Part shown: one piece after another, positions 16,322-24,711 of the stretch
Numbering within the stretch: the first letter of the stretch is position 1
Layout of the letters: each line of letters opens with the position of its first letter
Source: JBNKHH01 sp050290245
GTDB lineage: Bacteria > Pseudomonadota > Alphaproteobacteria > Rhodobacterales > Rhodobacteraceae
Length of the DNA stretch: 39,262 nt
Assembly: GCA_050290245.1 (NCBI GenBank)
Contig: JBNKHH010000082.1
Coordinates: 1-39,262 of the forward strand
Direction of reading: 5' to 3'
Position numbers and translations under genes: made by a program
The notes under the pieces: generated by a model
Told to the model about the DNA's origin: nothing
Seen by the model: the letters and a program-made list of their open reading frames with translations, nothing else
The model's database searches: none

Positions 16322-17284
16322 TCAGTTTCGCGCGGCGCCCACCTGTTCGCGGCCATAGACGAGCAGCATCACGATGATGACGGTCCCGTAGATGATCTGC
16401 CGAAAAGCCTCCGGCATCTGCATGATCGACAGCACCGAATTCAGGAAGACGATCAGCACCACGCCCACCAGCGTGCCGAGATAGCGTCCGCGTCCGCCGA
16501 GGATATGCGTCCCGCCCAGCACGACGGCGGCGATGGAGGGCAGCAGGAACGCGTTACCCATCCCCTGATAGGCCTTGGCCGAATAGCCCGCCAACATGAC
16601 ACCAGCAACGGAGGCGCATAGCGCCGAACAGACGAAAGCGCCGATCACGACCCAGGGCGTACGGATGCCTGAGAGGAACGCCGCGCGTTCGCGCGAGCCG
16701 GTGGCATAGATCGCCCGCCCGAACCCGGTGCGGGTCAGCATCACGGCAATGATCACCGAAACGAAGGCCCAGACGCCGAGTGCAACCGGGAAGCCGAAGA
16801 TCTTCTCGGCGGCGAGGAAGCGCATCAGTGGCGACGCCTCGGTCTGAGGAGCGAAACCGCCCGTATGGGCCACCATCAGACCGCGCAGGACCGAGTCGAC
16901 GCCCAGCGTGAAGATCATCGACGGGATGCGCAGGTAGGCCACTCCGACCCCGTTCAGAAGCCCGACCAGAAGCCCCACTGCCAGCCCCGTGGGGATCGCC
17001 CAGGCTCCGCCCACGGTGGTGGCCATCATCGCCGCCGCGGTCAGCGTCCAGGGAATCGACAGGTCGATATGGCCAAGCAGGATCACCAGCATCATGCCGG
17101 CGGCGCAGATGCCCAGAAACGATCCGATCTGAAGCTGTTGCAGCAGGTAGGAGGGCGTCAGCATCGGCGCGGTGCCCTGCGTCACCAGCGTGTACCCGGT
17201 GCCGACAAGCACGATGACCAGCAGGAAGACGGCTGCGATGGCAATCGGCTTGTCCTCGCTCGACAGGTTCAGAAGGCGGTTCAT
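16322..17284 (-). CDS. ABC sugar transporter permease, second subunit
   Basis: A 320-residue RbsC-type permease with about nine or ten hydrophobic segments. The family motif is in the variant form GHIDLSIPWTLTAAAM (usually GGIDLSVG) at about residues 70-85. The later loop is VVLGGTHILGGRGRYLGTLVGVV. The start ATG at 17284 overlaps the stop of the first permease (ATGA); the frame is open further upstream, but inside that gene. Two unlike permeases with one double ATPase suggest a heterodimeric channel. It is the last gene of the GntR-SBP-ATPase-permease-permease operon. Confidence 0.93.
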   Translation of the reverse strand: MNRLLNLSSEDKPIAIAAVFLLVIVLVGTGYTLVTQGTAPMLTPSYLLQQLQIGSFLGICAAGMMLVILLGHIDLSIPWTLTAAAMMATTVGGAWAIPTGLAVGLLVGLLNGVGVAYLRIPSMIFTLGVDSVLRGLMVAHTGGFAPQTEASPLMRFLAAEKIFGFPVALGVWAFVSVIIAVMLTRTGFGRAIYATGSRERAAFLSGIRTPWVVIGAFVCSALCASVAGVMLAGYSAKAYQGMGNAFLLPSIAAVVLGGTHILGGRGRYLGTLVGVVLIVFLNSVLSIMQMPEAFRQIIYGTVIIVMLLVYGREQVGAARN

Positions 17285-18318
17285 CGGAACAACTCCAGCT
17301 TGTTCTTGACCCGGAATGTCCGAAGCGCGCCAAGGCTGACGGCAAGCAGCAACACCACCCCCTCGATCAGCGGCTGCAAAAGAGGGTCGATGGAGAGAAT
17401 GCGGAAATAGAAGGAGATCGTGCGCAGGATCAGCGCGCCTATGATCGAGGCGATGGCCCCGCCGATCCCGCCCAGCAGCGACGTGCCGCCCAGCACAACG
17501 GCGGCAATGGAGTTCAGCGTATAGGCACCCGCCTGCGACACATCCGCGTTGCCGGAAGATGTCTGGATCGCCAGATAGAGCCCGCCGCAGGACGCGAAGA
17601 ACCCTGCCAACGTGAAGGCCGCGATCTTGGCGCGCGCCACCGGCAGGCCGGACATGTAAGCCGCACTCTCCGACGAGCCGACCGAATAGATCGTCCGCCC
17701 GGTCACCGTGCGTTTGAACGGCACCCAGACACAGACGCCCAGCAGGATAAGGATCAGCCAGGGCACCGGCACATTGGCAAAGGGCGCGATCCACCAGGCG
17801 TCCGGGTCGCCGCCGAACGTGTCCACCAGATCCCAGACCGAATTGGTCAGCGCCCAGTTCAGGTCGGCGTCGATATCTCCACCCGGACTGGGACGGATCA
17901 CCAACGCCATGCCGAGCGCGATGGCTCCTGTCGCCAGCGTGGCGATGATCGGCTGGATGCGGCCATAGACCACGATAAGCCCGTTCATCAGCCCGAACGC
18001 CGTCCCGCAGGCCAGCGTCAGGATCATACCAAGGACGATTTGTGCGGGCGTCCCGGTGACCACGACCGAGGCAATGCAGTTCGCCAGCGTCATCACCGCG
18101 CCCACCGACAGATCCAGCCCGCCCATTAGTACCGGGATGGTCTGCGCCATCGCGACGAAGGCAATGGCGACGCTTTCATTGGCGTTCTGGATCATCACGG
18201 CGGTCGAGAACCCGCGCGGGTGCATGATCTGGTAGCCCAGGAACAGCACGGCAAACAGCACCAGCGCCCCGGCGAAACCGCGATTGCGCATGATGGTCGT
18301 ACGAAGTCGGGACATCAC
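17281..18318 (-). CDS. ABC sugar transporter permease, first subunit
   Basis: A 345-residue RbsC-type permease. Motifs are LMGGLDLSVGAVMTLANC at about residues 65-82 and AAVVLGGTSLLGGIGGAIASI near 275-295. It has about ten hydrophobic helices and an extended periplasmic loop (PSPGGDIDADLNWALTNSVW region). The start ATG at 18318 overlaps the ATPase stop by 4 nt; the next codon is also ATG. It works with the following permease and the upstream ATPase to import a sugar or sugar derivative. Confidence 0.94.
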   Translation of the reverse strand: MMSRLRTTIMRNRGFAGALVLFAVLFLGYQIMHPRGFSTAVMIQNANESVAIAFVAMAQTIPVLMGGLDLSVGAVMTLANCIASVVVTGTPAQIVLGMILTLACGTAFGLMNGLIVVYGRIQPIIATLATGAIALGMALVIRPSPGGDIDADLNWALTNSVWDLVDTFGGDPDAWWIAPFANVPVPWLILILLGVCVWVPFKRTVTGRTIYSVGSSESAAYMSGLPVARAKIAAFTLAGFFASCGGLYLAIQTSSGNADVSQAGAYTLNSIAAVVLGGTSLLGGIGGAIASIIGALILRTISFYFRILSIDPLLQPLIEGVVLLLAVSLGALRTFRVKNKLELFR

Positions 18319-19835
18319 GCCGCGCTCCCCTGTCCGATATTGAGCGACGCCGAAACGATGGCCTCCTCGGTCAGCGCCTCACCCGACAGTTCGGAGACGA
18401 CCTGACCGTCGTACATGATCGACACCCGGTCGCAGAGGCCGATCAACTCGGCATAATCCGTGGAATAAAGAAGGATGGCCTTCCCCTCCGCCGCAAGTGT
18501 TCGCATAAGCCGGTAGATCTCCTGCTTGGTGCCCACGTCGATACCGCGTGTCGGATCGTTCAGCAGGATCACGTCCGGGTCGATGGCAAGCCACTTGCCG
18601 ATCACCACCTTTTGCTGATTGCCCCCCGACAGCGTCTCCGCCTTGTCATCCGGCGTGTCGATCTTGATCTTCAACTTCTCCACGGCGCTGTCGATGGTCA
18701 CCCGCGACTTTTGCCTGTCGATGAAAGGACCGTTCGACACTTGGGCATAGGAGGACGCGAGAAGGTTCTCCGCAACCGAAAGCCGCAGCATCAGACCGTC
18801 TGTCTTGCGGTCTTCCGGCACCAGCGCAATGCTCGTGCTGTTCGATCTGGCATTCGCCGGGCTGGTGGGACTGTATGGCTCCCCGCCGAGAGTGATGTCA
18901 CCGGTCACGCCCCGCAGAACGCCGAAGAGCGCCAGCAATAGCTCGGTATGGCCCTGACCATCCAGCCCTCCAAGCCCCACGATTTCCCCGGGCGCGACCG
19001 AAACATCGACCCCTTTCAGCCGGTTCTCCCACCTGAGGTTCCGCACATTCAGGATCGGTTCCGCATGTACCGGCTCGGGTTTCGGCGGAAAATGCGCCTC
19101 GATATCCCGACCGATCATCAGTCGCACGATCTCGGCTTCGCTGCGCGCACCCTTTGCAAAAGTGTCGATATGCTGGCCGTTGCGGAACACCGACAGCGTG
19201 TCACACAGGGCCTCTACCTCGTGCATCCGGTGGCTGATGAAAAGGCTGGCGACGTTCTCCTCCCGAAGCTCGGCCAAAAGCCCGTAGACCGTCTCCACAT
19301 CCTTCGAGGTCAGAGCCGAGGTCGCCTCATCGAGGATCAGCACGCTTGGCTTCTTGCCGATGGCCTTGGCGATTTCCACCATCTGACGCCGCGACAGGCT
19401 CAGATCGCGCACCAGCGCATCGGGGTCCACGTCCTCGCAGTTGATCCGTGCCAAAAGCGCTTCCGCCTGCCGCCTCTGCGCCCCGCGATCGATCAGCCCG
19501 AACCGGCGCGGCGGTTTGTCGATGAAGATGTTGTCGGCAACCGAGAGATCCGGCGTCAGCGACAACTCCTGGAAAATGCAGACGATCCCGTTGTCCGTGG
19601 CCTCTGCCGGCGTCGAGAAGGCAACCGGCTTGCCTTCGACAAGGACCTCGCCTTCACTCGGCGGCAGGACCCCTGCCAGTATCTTGATAAGCGTGGATTT
19701 CCCTGCCCCGTTCTCGCCAAGGATGGCATGGATCGAGCCGCGCTCAAACCCGATGTCCACATCCTTCAACGCGGTGATACCGCCAAAATAGCGCGACACG
19801 CCCTTGAGGGCGACATGTGGCGTCCGGTTTGTCAT
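18315..19835 (-). CDS. ABC sugar transporter ATP-binding protein (two nucleotide-binding domains)
   Basis: A 506-residue RbsA/MglA-like ATPase. The start ATG at 19835 gives MTNRTPHVALKGVSRYFGG; the frame continues upstream to 19961 but into the hairpin and binding-protein gene. Domain 1 has Walker A LGENGAGKST, signature LSLSRRQMVEIAK, and Walker B LILDEATSAL, in which the usual Pro after DE is Ala. Domain 2 has a degenerate Walker A (GLDGQGHTE), signature LSGGNQQKVVIGK, and LLNDPTRGIDVG with Asn in place of the usual acidic-pair Asp, as in some family members. It powers the two-permease importer encoded downstream. Confidence 0.94.
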   Translation of the reverse strand: MTNRTPHVALKGVSRYFGGITALKDVDIGFERGSIHAILGENGAGKSTLIKILAGVLPPSEGEVLVEGKPVAFSTPAEATDNGIVCIFQELSLTPDLSVADNIFIDKPPRRFGLIDRGAQRRQAEALLARINCEDVDPDALVRDLSLSRRQMVEIAKAIGKKPSVLILDEATSALTSKDVETVYGLLAELREENVASLFISHRMHEVEALCDTLSVFRNGQHIDTFAKGARSEAEIVRLMIGRDIEAHFPPKPEPVHAEPILNVRNLRWENRLKGVDVSVAPGEIVGLGGLDGQGHTELLLALFGVLRGVTGDITLGGEPYSPTSPANARSNSTSIALVPEDRKTDGLMLRLSVAENLLASSYAQVSNGPFIDRQKSRVTIDSAVEKLKIKIDTPDDKAETLSGGNQQKVVIGKWLAIDPDVILLNDPTRGIDVGTKQEIYRLMRTLAAEGKAILLYSTDYAELIGLCDRVSIMYDGQVVSELSGEALTEEAIVSASLNIGQGSAA

Positions 19836-19860
19836 GTGATCTGCCCGTCCCCGCTGGGAT

Positions 19861-19888
19861 GTTGCGGCGCGTTTTCCCGCGCCGCAAC
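19861..19888 (-). other. intercistronic hairpin after second ABC binding-protein gene
   Basis: GTTGCGGCGCG (19861-19871) and CGCGCCGCAAC (19878-19888) form a perfect 11-bp stem with a 6-nt loop, 12 nt after the binding-protein stop and 25 nt before the ATPase start. A T-rich tract follows on the plus strand only (19889-19909), so on the minus strand it should not act as a simple intrinsic terminator. A stabiliser or attenuator role is more likely. Confidence 0.6.
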
Positions 19889-19900
19889 GTTTTTTTCTTC

Positions 19901-21037
19901 TTATTTCGTGTCGCTCTCGTCCTGCGCCATGATGGCAGGACCGGAGATGTTCACACCACAAGGCGGGAACTCGTTCACGGTGAAGAAGTTGTCCGGCAGG
20001 TCGGACCAGAAGTTCTTGCCGTCTTCCAGATCCGTATAGGTCGCCACCGGCAACGGCACCGAGATGAGCTGCGGCATGACGTTGCCTTCCAGCGCCGAGA
20101 TCGCCGCCTTCATCGCAACCGCGACCAGACCGGGCGACTGACCGATGGAGATCCCCTTCAGCCCGTCACCCGAATATTCGGCGATGGCCTTGCGGAACCC
20201 GTTTTCGGATTCGCCTGCAACCGGAACCCACGGGTGACCGGCATCCTTAAGCGCCTGGATCACGCCGTTGGAACCACCCTGCCCGACCACGGCCTCGAAC
20301 TGGCCATGGACGGCGATAGCGTCCGCGACAACCTTCTGCGTCGTGCCGTCGTCCCAGTTGCCGACGACAGACACGATTTCCCAGTCGCCATCGTCTGCCG
20401 CCAGCACCTCGTTGATGCCGATGGAGCGGTCACGGTCGACCGAGTTGCCCGGCAGGCCGCGCACTTCGAGGATCTTGCCCGAATTGACGCCCTTGGCGTC
20501 GAGTTCGTCGAGCGCGAACTGCGCCCACATCCGGCCCATGGTGAGCTGGTCTTCGTTAACCTGCATGACGGCATCGGTGTCGAGCACGTTGTCAAACGGC
20601 ACCAGCACAACGTCGTTGCGGTCGGCCAGGCGGATCACCCGGTCGAAACCGTCAGGCGACACGGCGATGGTCACGATCGCGTCGTAGCCTTGGTTGATGA
20701 AGTCCTCGATCGCGCCAAGCTGTGCTGGCGCGTCGGTGCCGGTGGAAACGACCTTGAGTTCGCTGATCTTGTCGGCAATCGCCGGATCTTCGGCATAGGC
20801 CTTGGCGGTCTTGATCATCTGGATGCGCCAGGTATTGCCGACGAAGCCGTTGACGATGGCGACTTTGAACGGTCCCTCACGGCCTTCCCACTGGAAATGC
20901 TTGGTCGAGGCATCCCATGGCGCGAAGCACTCGGGGTTCACGCCCGGGCCGTCCACAACCTCAGGACCTGCCCAGGCAAACCCCGCTGTCGTACATACCG
21001 CCGCAGCGGCGATCATAAGTCTCGATTTCAGTTTCAT
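19901..21037 (-). CDS. ABC sugar-type periplasmic binding protein
   Basis: A 378-residue secreted protein, somewhat longer than typical 300-340-residue ribose-type binding proteins. ATG at 21037 follows GGGAGGAAGAT. The signal peptide is about residues 1-23 (MKLKSRLMIAAAAVCTTAG to AWAG). The mature protein has an N-terminal extension with a Cys (GVNPECFAPWD) before the first type-I motif KVAIVNGFVGNTWRIQMIK, and a second Cys near the C-terminus in NEFPPCGVNISGP. The two could form a disulfide linking the ends. Middle motifs are INQGYDAIVTIAVSP and EVRGLPGNSVDRDRSIG. The ligand is unknown. The gene follows gntR by 28 nt and heads the transporter part of the operon. Confidence 0.92.
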   Translation of the reverse strand: MKLKSRLMIAAAAVCTTAGFAWAGPEVVDGPGVNPECFAPWDASTKHFQWEGREGPFKVAIVNGFVGNTWRIQMIKTAKAYAEDPAIADKISELKVVSTGTDAPAQLGAIEDFINQGYDAIVTIAVSPDGFDRVIRLADRNDVVLVPFDNVLDTDAVMQVNEDQLTMGRMWAQFALDELDAKGVNSGKILEVRGLPGNSVDRDRSIGINEVLAADDGDWEIVSVVGNWDDGTTQKVVADAIAVHGQFEAVVGQGGSNGVIQALKDAGHPWVPVAGESENGFRKAIAEYSGDGLKGISIGQSPGLVAVAMKAAISALEGNVMPQLISVPLPVATYTDLEDGKNFWSDLPDNFFTVNEFPPCGVNISGPAIMAQDESDTK

Positions 21038-21065
21038 ATCTTCCTCCCTGGATGATTTTTTGAAG

Positions 21066-21794
21066 TCAGGTTTTGGTCTCGAGCGCATCTTCCGTCGCTT
21101 CGAAATGGGCGTACCCCGCGTTCAGATGCTTCTTCAGCAGGTACTGGAACGCCAGCCGGTCGCGGGCCTCCAATGCGTCGATGACATCCTCATGTTCGCG
21201 GAACGTGTCGGTCTCGAACGTGCGAATGGATTTGCCGCGCTCGATAATTCTGAGGATGACAGGTTTCATCAGACGATAGACGTCGAGAATGGCAGCGTTG
21301 CCGTGGATACCGACGAGCCGCGTGTGAAAGGCAAAATCCATCTCTGAAGCCTGGGACATCGGCGAGGCATCCCGCATCGCGCGATTGGCGACACGAAGCT
21401 CCGCGATGTCAGTGTCCGTCACACGGTCGAAGAGCTGGTCCACCGGGGACACTTCGATCAGAAACCGGAACCCCTGGATGTCGCGGAACGTCTCACGAGA
21501 CACGGTAGTGACATTGAACGAGAAGATTTCCAGTGCCGAGGACATGCGATTGTCGACGATGGTCGCGCCGATCTTGGGCCGCACATCGACAACGCCATAT
21601 GCTTTCAGCATCCGCATCGCTTCCCGCACGGTATTCCGTGAAGCGCCGTAAATCTCGCTCAGTTCCTTCTCGGTAGGAAGCGTGTCGCCGACTGTCAAAT
21701 TACGATCCTGGATCATGTCACGAATCCCCGCAACGACCTCGTCGACCGCCGATGAAACACCTGCACTCAACGTCTTTCCGTGTGAACTCTCCAT
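21066..21794 (-). CDS. GntR-family transcriptional regulator, FadR/FCD subfamily
   Basis: The winged helix (LPTEKELSEIYGASRNTVRE, then AMRMLKAYGVVDVRPKIGATI) is followed by an FCD ligand domain with FAFHTRLVGIHGNAAI and FREHEDVIDALEARD. The earliest ATG is at 21830 (254 residues). I prefer 21794 (242 residues, MESSHGKTLSAG) because the 21830 ATG lies inside a likely -10 element and abuts a palindromic operator, so it would not be in the mRNA. It is first in the operon, 28 nt upstream of the binding-protein gene, so the importer is probably co-transcribed and controlled with it by autoregulation. The inducer is probably the imported sugar or a metabolite of it. Confidence 0.9.
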   Translation of the reverse strand: MESSHGKTLSAGVSSAVDEVVAGIRDMIQDRNLTVGDTLPTEKELSEIYGASRNTVREAMRMLKAYGVVDVRPKIGATIVDNRMSSALEIFSFNVTTVSRETFRDIQGFRFLIEVSPVDQLFDRVTDTDIAELRVANRAMRDASPMSQASEMDFAFHTRLVGIHGNAAILDVYRLMKPVILRIIERGKSIRTFETDTFREHEDVIDALEARDRLAFQYLLKKHLNAGYAHFEATEDALETKT

Positions 21795-21826
21795 GTCCGA
21801 CACTACAGCCCCCCAAGATAGGCGTG

Positions 21827-21855
21827 ACATTATTTGTCCAACAAATAGCTGTCAA
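21827..21855 (-). promoter_or_regulatory. promoter with embedded GntR/FCD operator
   Basis: On the minus strand TTGACA (21850-21855) is a perfect -35 box. A 17-bp spacer leads to TAATGT (21827-21832); AATAAT at 21829-21834 with a 15-bp spacer is an alternative. The spacer holds the palindrome TATTTGTCCAACAAATA (21831-21847, 7-bp arms), whose centre TTGTCCAACAA fits the FCD-type consensus TNGTNNNACNA exactly. A related half-site, TTGTTGG, occurs at 21897-21903. Confidence 0.7.
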
Positions 21856-22450
21856 GGGATGAAAAATAGAGTTTTTTTGTACGTTTAGGGCCGTTTTGTT
21901 GGGATTATTTGCCGAGTCCTGCGCGAAGTTTCGGCGACTACCAAGCGATACCGCCCCAGTCCGGATCAGAGCCGGTCGTCGACACGATGGCGCTTATGTC
22001 GGTCTGCAAAATCCTTGCGGTGCCACGGAACCCGCTCGCCGTGCTTGCCACCAGCTACGGACTATCGCGGGGCAGGTTCGGGGAGCGTGGAAGCCAGGCC
22101 ACCCGCGAAGACCAAGCGGCCGCCAGCTCCCTGAGCGACAATGCGACAGGCAAACGCGCGATCTTCATGATTTCTACACTGGGCTGTCTGATTGCAAGGA
22201 CGCCCTGTCTGGCCTTGGTGATCGCCTACCAACGGATCACCGCCTATGGCATCAACAGGTCTGTCTCCATGCTCTTTTTGGTGCCAACCGACGGTCTTGG
22301 ACGGTTTCTCGGGCCGGAGATTGGTACAATCCGGTTGTTCGCGCTGCAAAGGGCCGAAAGCGATCTAGCTGTCTGGTATCTTGCGACCATCGCGGGTCGC
22401 CACTTCCGAAGTACCGAAGTCAACGGGTACTTCGCCAGAAGGGGTTCAGA
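21856..22450. other. about 595-nt region without a recognisable gene
   Basis: Open frames exist on both strands (plus 21909-22673, minus 22062-22349 and 22244-22480), but none has a recognisable motif, a convincing ribosome-binding site or normal codon use. The longest plus frame runs into the antisense of the hydrolase gene. The region could hold a decayed gene. I see no inverted terminal repeats or transposase motif. Confidence 0.4.
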
Positions 22451-22476
22451 CACGGACCCGAAGGGACGGGTCCGTG
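22451..22476 (-). terminator. terminator-like hairpin downstream of the serine hydrolase
   Basis: CACGGACCCG (22451-22460) and CGGGTCCGTG (22467-22476) form a perfect 10-bp stem with a 6-nt loop, 7 nt after the hydrolase stop on the minus strand. The downstream T-tract is weak (TCTGAA), so it may act as a terminator or as a 3' end stabiliser. Confidence 0.6.
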
Positions 22477-22483
22477 CCAAAGT

Positions 22484-23716
22484 TTATTGCGTCAGTTTCG
22501 CTGTGATCTGGGCAAAAAGCTCTTCATTCTCTTCATCCCGCCCGACGGGTTCCGTCGTATGGCTGATCTTGACAATGACGATATTGTTTGTCGGATCGAC
22601 ACGGATGAACTGGTGGTGCAGGCCAAGCGCCATGAAAACGTCGCTCGCGGCATCGGTCCACCACTGGTACTGATAGCCAATGGGAGCACCGGGTTCGACG
22701 GGCTCATAGCCTTCGTCCGGCACGGTCGCTTCGTGCACCCAGTCCGCTGGCACGACTTGCTTGCCGTTGGCCATGCCGCCCTGCAAGAACATCTGGCCAT
22801 AGCGCGCGTGGTCGCGGGCGGTAGAGGCAAACCCGGCGCCAAAGAATTCGCGGCCGATATCATCCGGCCCGTCCATAATCCAATAGGCGTCGTATTCGGC
22901 CCCCATCGGCTGCCAGAGCTTTTCTGTCATGTACTCGGCACCAGTCCGACCGGTCACCCGCTCCACGATGCAGCCCAGCACGCTGGTATCGAGAGTGGCA
23001 TAGTTGAAAACGGCGTCAGGTGCATTTTCGCCGGGGCGGGACTCGTTCGCGGCATAGTCGCACCAGCGATAGCGATAGGCGACAAGCGAATTGTCGTGAA
23101 CCCTGGTCAACTGGGTTTCGCTGCCGAATTCATAGCGCTCTTCCCAGTCCACGCCCGAGCGCATCCGCAAAACGTCGCGCACCGTCGGGCCGTCGTAACC
23201 GGAGCCTTCCATCTCGGGCAGGTATTTCGTGACCTTGTCGTCAAGGCTGTCGATCAGACCGTCGTTCAAGGCAAAGCCGATCAGGGTCGAGGTATAGGAT
23301 TTGGCCACCGAAAAGGTCAAAAAGCGCGTGTCCGGGCCGCTGCCGTTCCGATAGGTTTCATAGACGATGGCACCGTCTTTCAACACGAGAAGAGCGTTTG
23401 TCTGGGTACGTTCCAGCGCGCCTTCAAGATCGAAGGTCTCACCCAGGATCGTGTATTCGCCGTCTAGCGACATAGGGTTTTGGGGCAAGTCCCAAACATC
23501 GCTCCCGGCGGCAACCGCGCGCGTGGCGAACATCTGGTCCATGTGCTGGAACGTCAGATAGTTGAGCGAGGGCATGAACATGCTGGCGCGTGCATCGATC
23601 ATTGTGGGGGTCAGCCAGCGTTCAGGGTCGGTCGATTGCGCCATGGAAGTGCTCCCAAGGGCGACCAAAGTGGCCGCGGCTGTTGACAGCGCCGCGGTGC
23701 GGTTCAGGTACTTCAT
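22484..23716 (-). CDS. secreted serine hydrolase, beta-lactamase/NylB (6-aminohexanoate-dimer hydrolase)-like
   Basis: A 410-residue protein. The start ATG at 23716 follows AGGAGAAACAC; the frame continues upstream to 23845 without signal-peptide character. The signal peptide is about residues 1-26 (MKYLNRTAALSTAAATLVAL to SMA|Q). The catalytic S-x-x-K is Ser136-Val-Ala-Lys139 in FLTFSVAKSYTS. Tyr239 in FNYATLDTS fits the general-base Tyr position. His-His-Gln at 367-369 (LGLHHQFIRVDP) takes the place of the KTG-type triad. Family members act on amides, esters or oligomers in the periplasm. It is divergent from a tetR gene and is monocistronic. The substrate is unknown; an esterase role is as likely as nylon-dimer hydrolysis. 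Confidence 0.9.
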   Translation of the reverse strand: MKYLNRTAALSTAAATLVALGSTSMAQSTDPERWLTPTMIDARASMFMPSLNYLTFQHMDQMFATRAVAAGSDVWDLPQNPMSLDGEYTILGETFDLEGALERTQTNALLVLKDGAIVYETYRNGSGPDTRFLTFSVAKSYTSTLIGFALNDGLIDSLDDKVTKYLPEMEGSGYDGPTVRDVLRMRSGVDWEERYEFGSETQLTRVHDNSLVAYRYRWCDYAANESRPGENAPDAVFNYATLDTSVLGCIVERVTGRTGAEYMTEKLWQPMGAEYDAYWIMDGPDDIGREFFGAGFASTARDHARYGQMFLQGGMANGKQVVPADWVHEATVPDEGYEPVEPGAPIGYQYQWWTDAASDVFMALGLHHQFIRVDPTNNIVIVKISHTTEPVGRDEENEELFAQITAKLTQ

Positions 23717-23934
23717 GTGTTTCTCCTCTCGTGCATGGAATAGCGTCGACGGCGATCCCTCGTCATGATCAGTCTGATGAGCGCTCCCCCCTGCTGTTTG
23801 GAATCCGCCGGAGGGCTGGCATAAGATATTTGATGGCAGGCCCATCCACCCGGACGGCTACGCCGCAATAAACAGATACCAGGCAGGAATCATGATCGAG
23901 GACCTCCTCACAACCGGTCGATTGGCCTTATTGC

Positions 23935-23960
23935 TATTGACTAAATTTTTTTAGTCAATA
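23935..23960. promoter_or_regulatory. 26-bp palindromic TetR operator with divergent -35 boxes
   Basis: Arms TATTGACTAAA (23935-23945) and TTTAGTCAATA (23950-23960) are perfectly complementary around a TTTT centre. Each arm contains TTGACT reading outward across the centre, so one palindrome offers a -35 box in each direction. A possible -10 for tetR is TAAAAA starting at 23960. It is 31 nt upstream of tetR and 219 nt from the hydrolase start, so TetR may repress both. Confidence 0.75.
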
Positions 23961-23991
23961 AAAAAATTAATGAAGTAAAGAAAGCTTCCCG

Positions 23992-24711
23992 ATGAAAAGG
24001 TCAAAGACACCCCTCCGTGAGGCCGACGCTTCGAGAGCGGAACCGCCGGAGAAAACCGCAACGGGCCTGCGCTCGCGCAAGAAGGCAAGGCGGCGGGAAG
24101 AGATCCTGGATCAGGCAAAATCGCTTTTTGCCGTCAAGGGCGTAGATGCCGTGACGATGACCGAGATCGCCGAGGCAGCGGAGGTTTCGACGCCGACCGT
24201 GTTCAACTATTTCGGGAACAAGGACGGCATTCTGGTGGCGCTGATAACCGAAGGCGCACAGAACGCACGCGACAACAGCAAGATGCTGGAACCGCGAACC
24301 GATGTCGACTTTTTCAGCACCTTGATGGCGCTTTTCATGGATATCTCGGTGGAAACGATGGCCATCGCCAGCAAACGCATTTGGCGCTATGCCAACGCTG
24401 CGGCGATCCGGCAACCGACAACCGACTTCTCACGCTCGTTTCAGGAAGTCGACGCCGCGCTGCTTGACTTGCTCGAGCACGTCCTGTCGCAGTATGACCT
24501 GACGCTACAGGACGGCACGCGCGGAGATGCACGCCATATTGCGCATCTTTTCTTCGACGTCTGGATCATGACGTTCCAGGCGTTCGTGGGATCCGACGAC
24601 ATGACGCTGGAGAACCACCGAGAACACCTCAGCGCCCGGTTCAAACCCCTTTGCCGAATGATCTTTGCACCCGACTTTCTGGCCGCTCCAACGCTTTCTA
24701 CACCCAGATGA
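23992..24711 (+). CDS. TetR-family transcriptional regulator
   Basis: A 239-residue regulator with a basic 30-residue N-terminal extension (SRKKARRREEILD) before the TetR DNA-binding domain. The helix-turn-helix TMTEIAEAAEVSTPTVFNYF is at about residues 55-74. The C-terminal two-thirds is a helical ligand/dimer domain (VDFFSTLMALFMDISVETMAI, RHIAHLFFDVWIMTFQAFVG). It is divergent from the secreted serine hydrolase and next to a perfect palindrome. It probably represses itself and the hydrolase and is released by the hydrolase substrate or product; that link is inference. Confidence 0.9.
   Translation: MKRSKTPLREADASRAEPPEKTATGLRSRKKARRREEILDQAKSLFAVKGVDAVTMTEIAEAAEVSTPTVFNYFGNKDGILVALITEGAQNARDNSKMLEPRTDVDFFSTLMALFMDISVETMAIASKRIWRYANAAAIRQPTTDFSRSFQEVDAALLDLLEHVLSQYDLTLQDGTRGDARHIAHLFFDVWIMTFQAFVGSDDMTLENHREHLSARFKPLCRMIFAPDFLAAPTLSTPR

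Noticed and set aside
19889..19909. Plus-strand T-rich tract after the 11-bp hairpin, looking like an intrinsic terminator
   Set aside because: No plus-strand gene ends here, so it is unlikely to terminate a real plus-strand transcript; it reads as A-rich sequence for the minus-strand operon.
22062..22480. Possible transposase remnant in the orphan region
   Set aside because: No DDE-type or other transposase motif and no inverted repeats or target duplication could be found.
21896..23467. 523-codon plus-strand open frame across the gap and hydrolase
   Set aside because: Antisense to the well-supported hydrolase for most of its length; no ribosome-binding site or motif. High-GC genes often leave long antisense frames.
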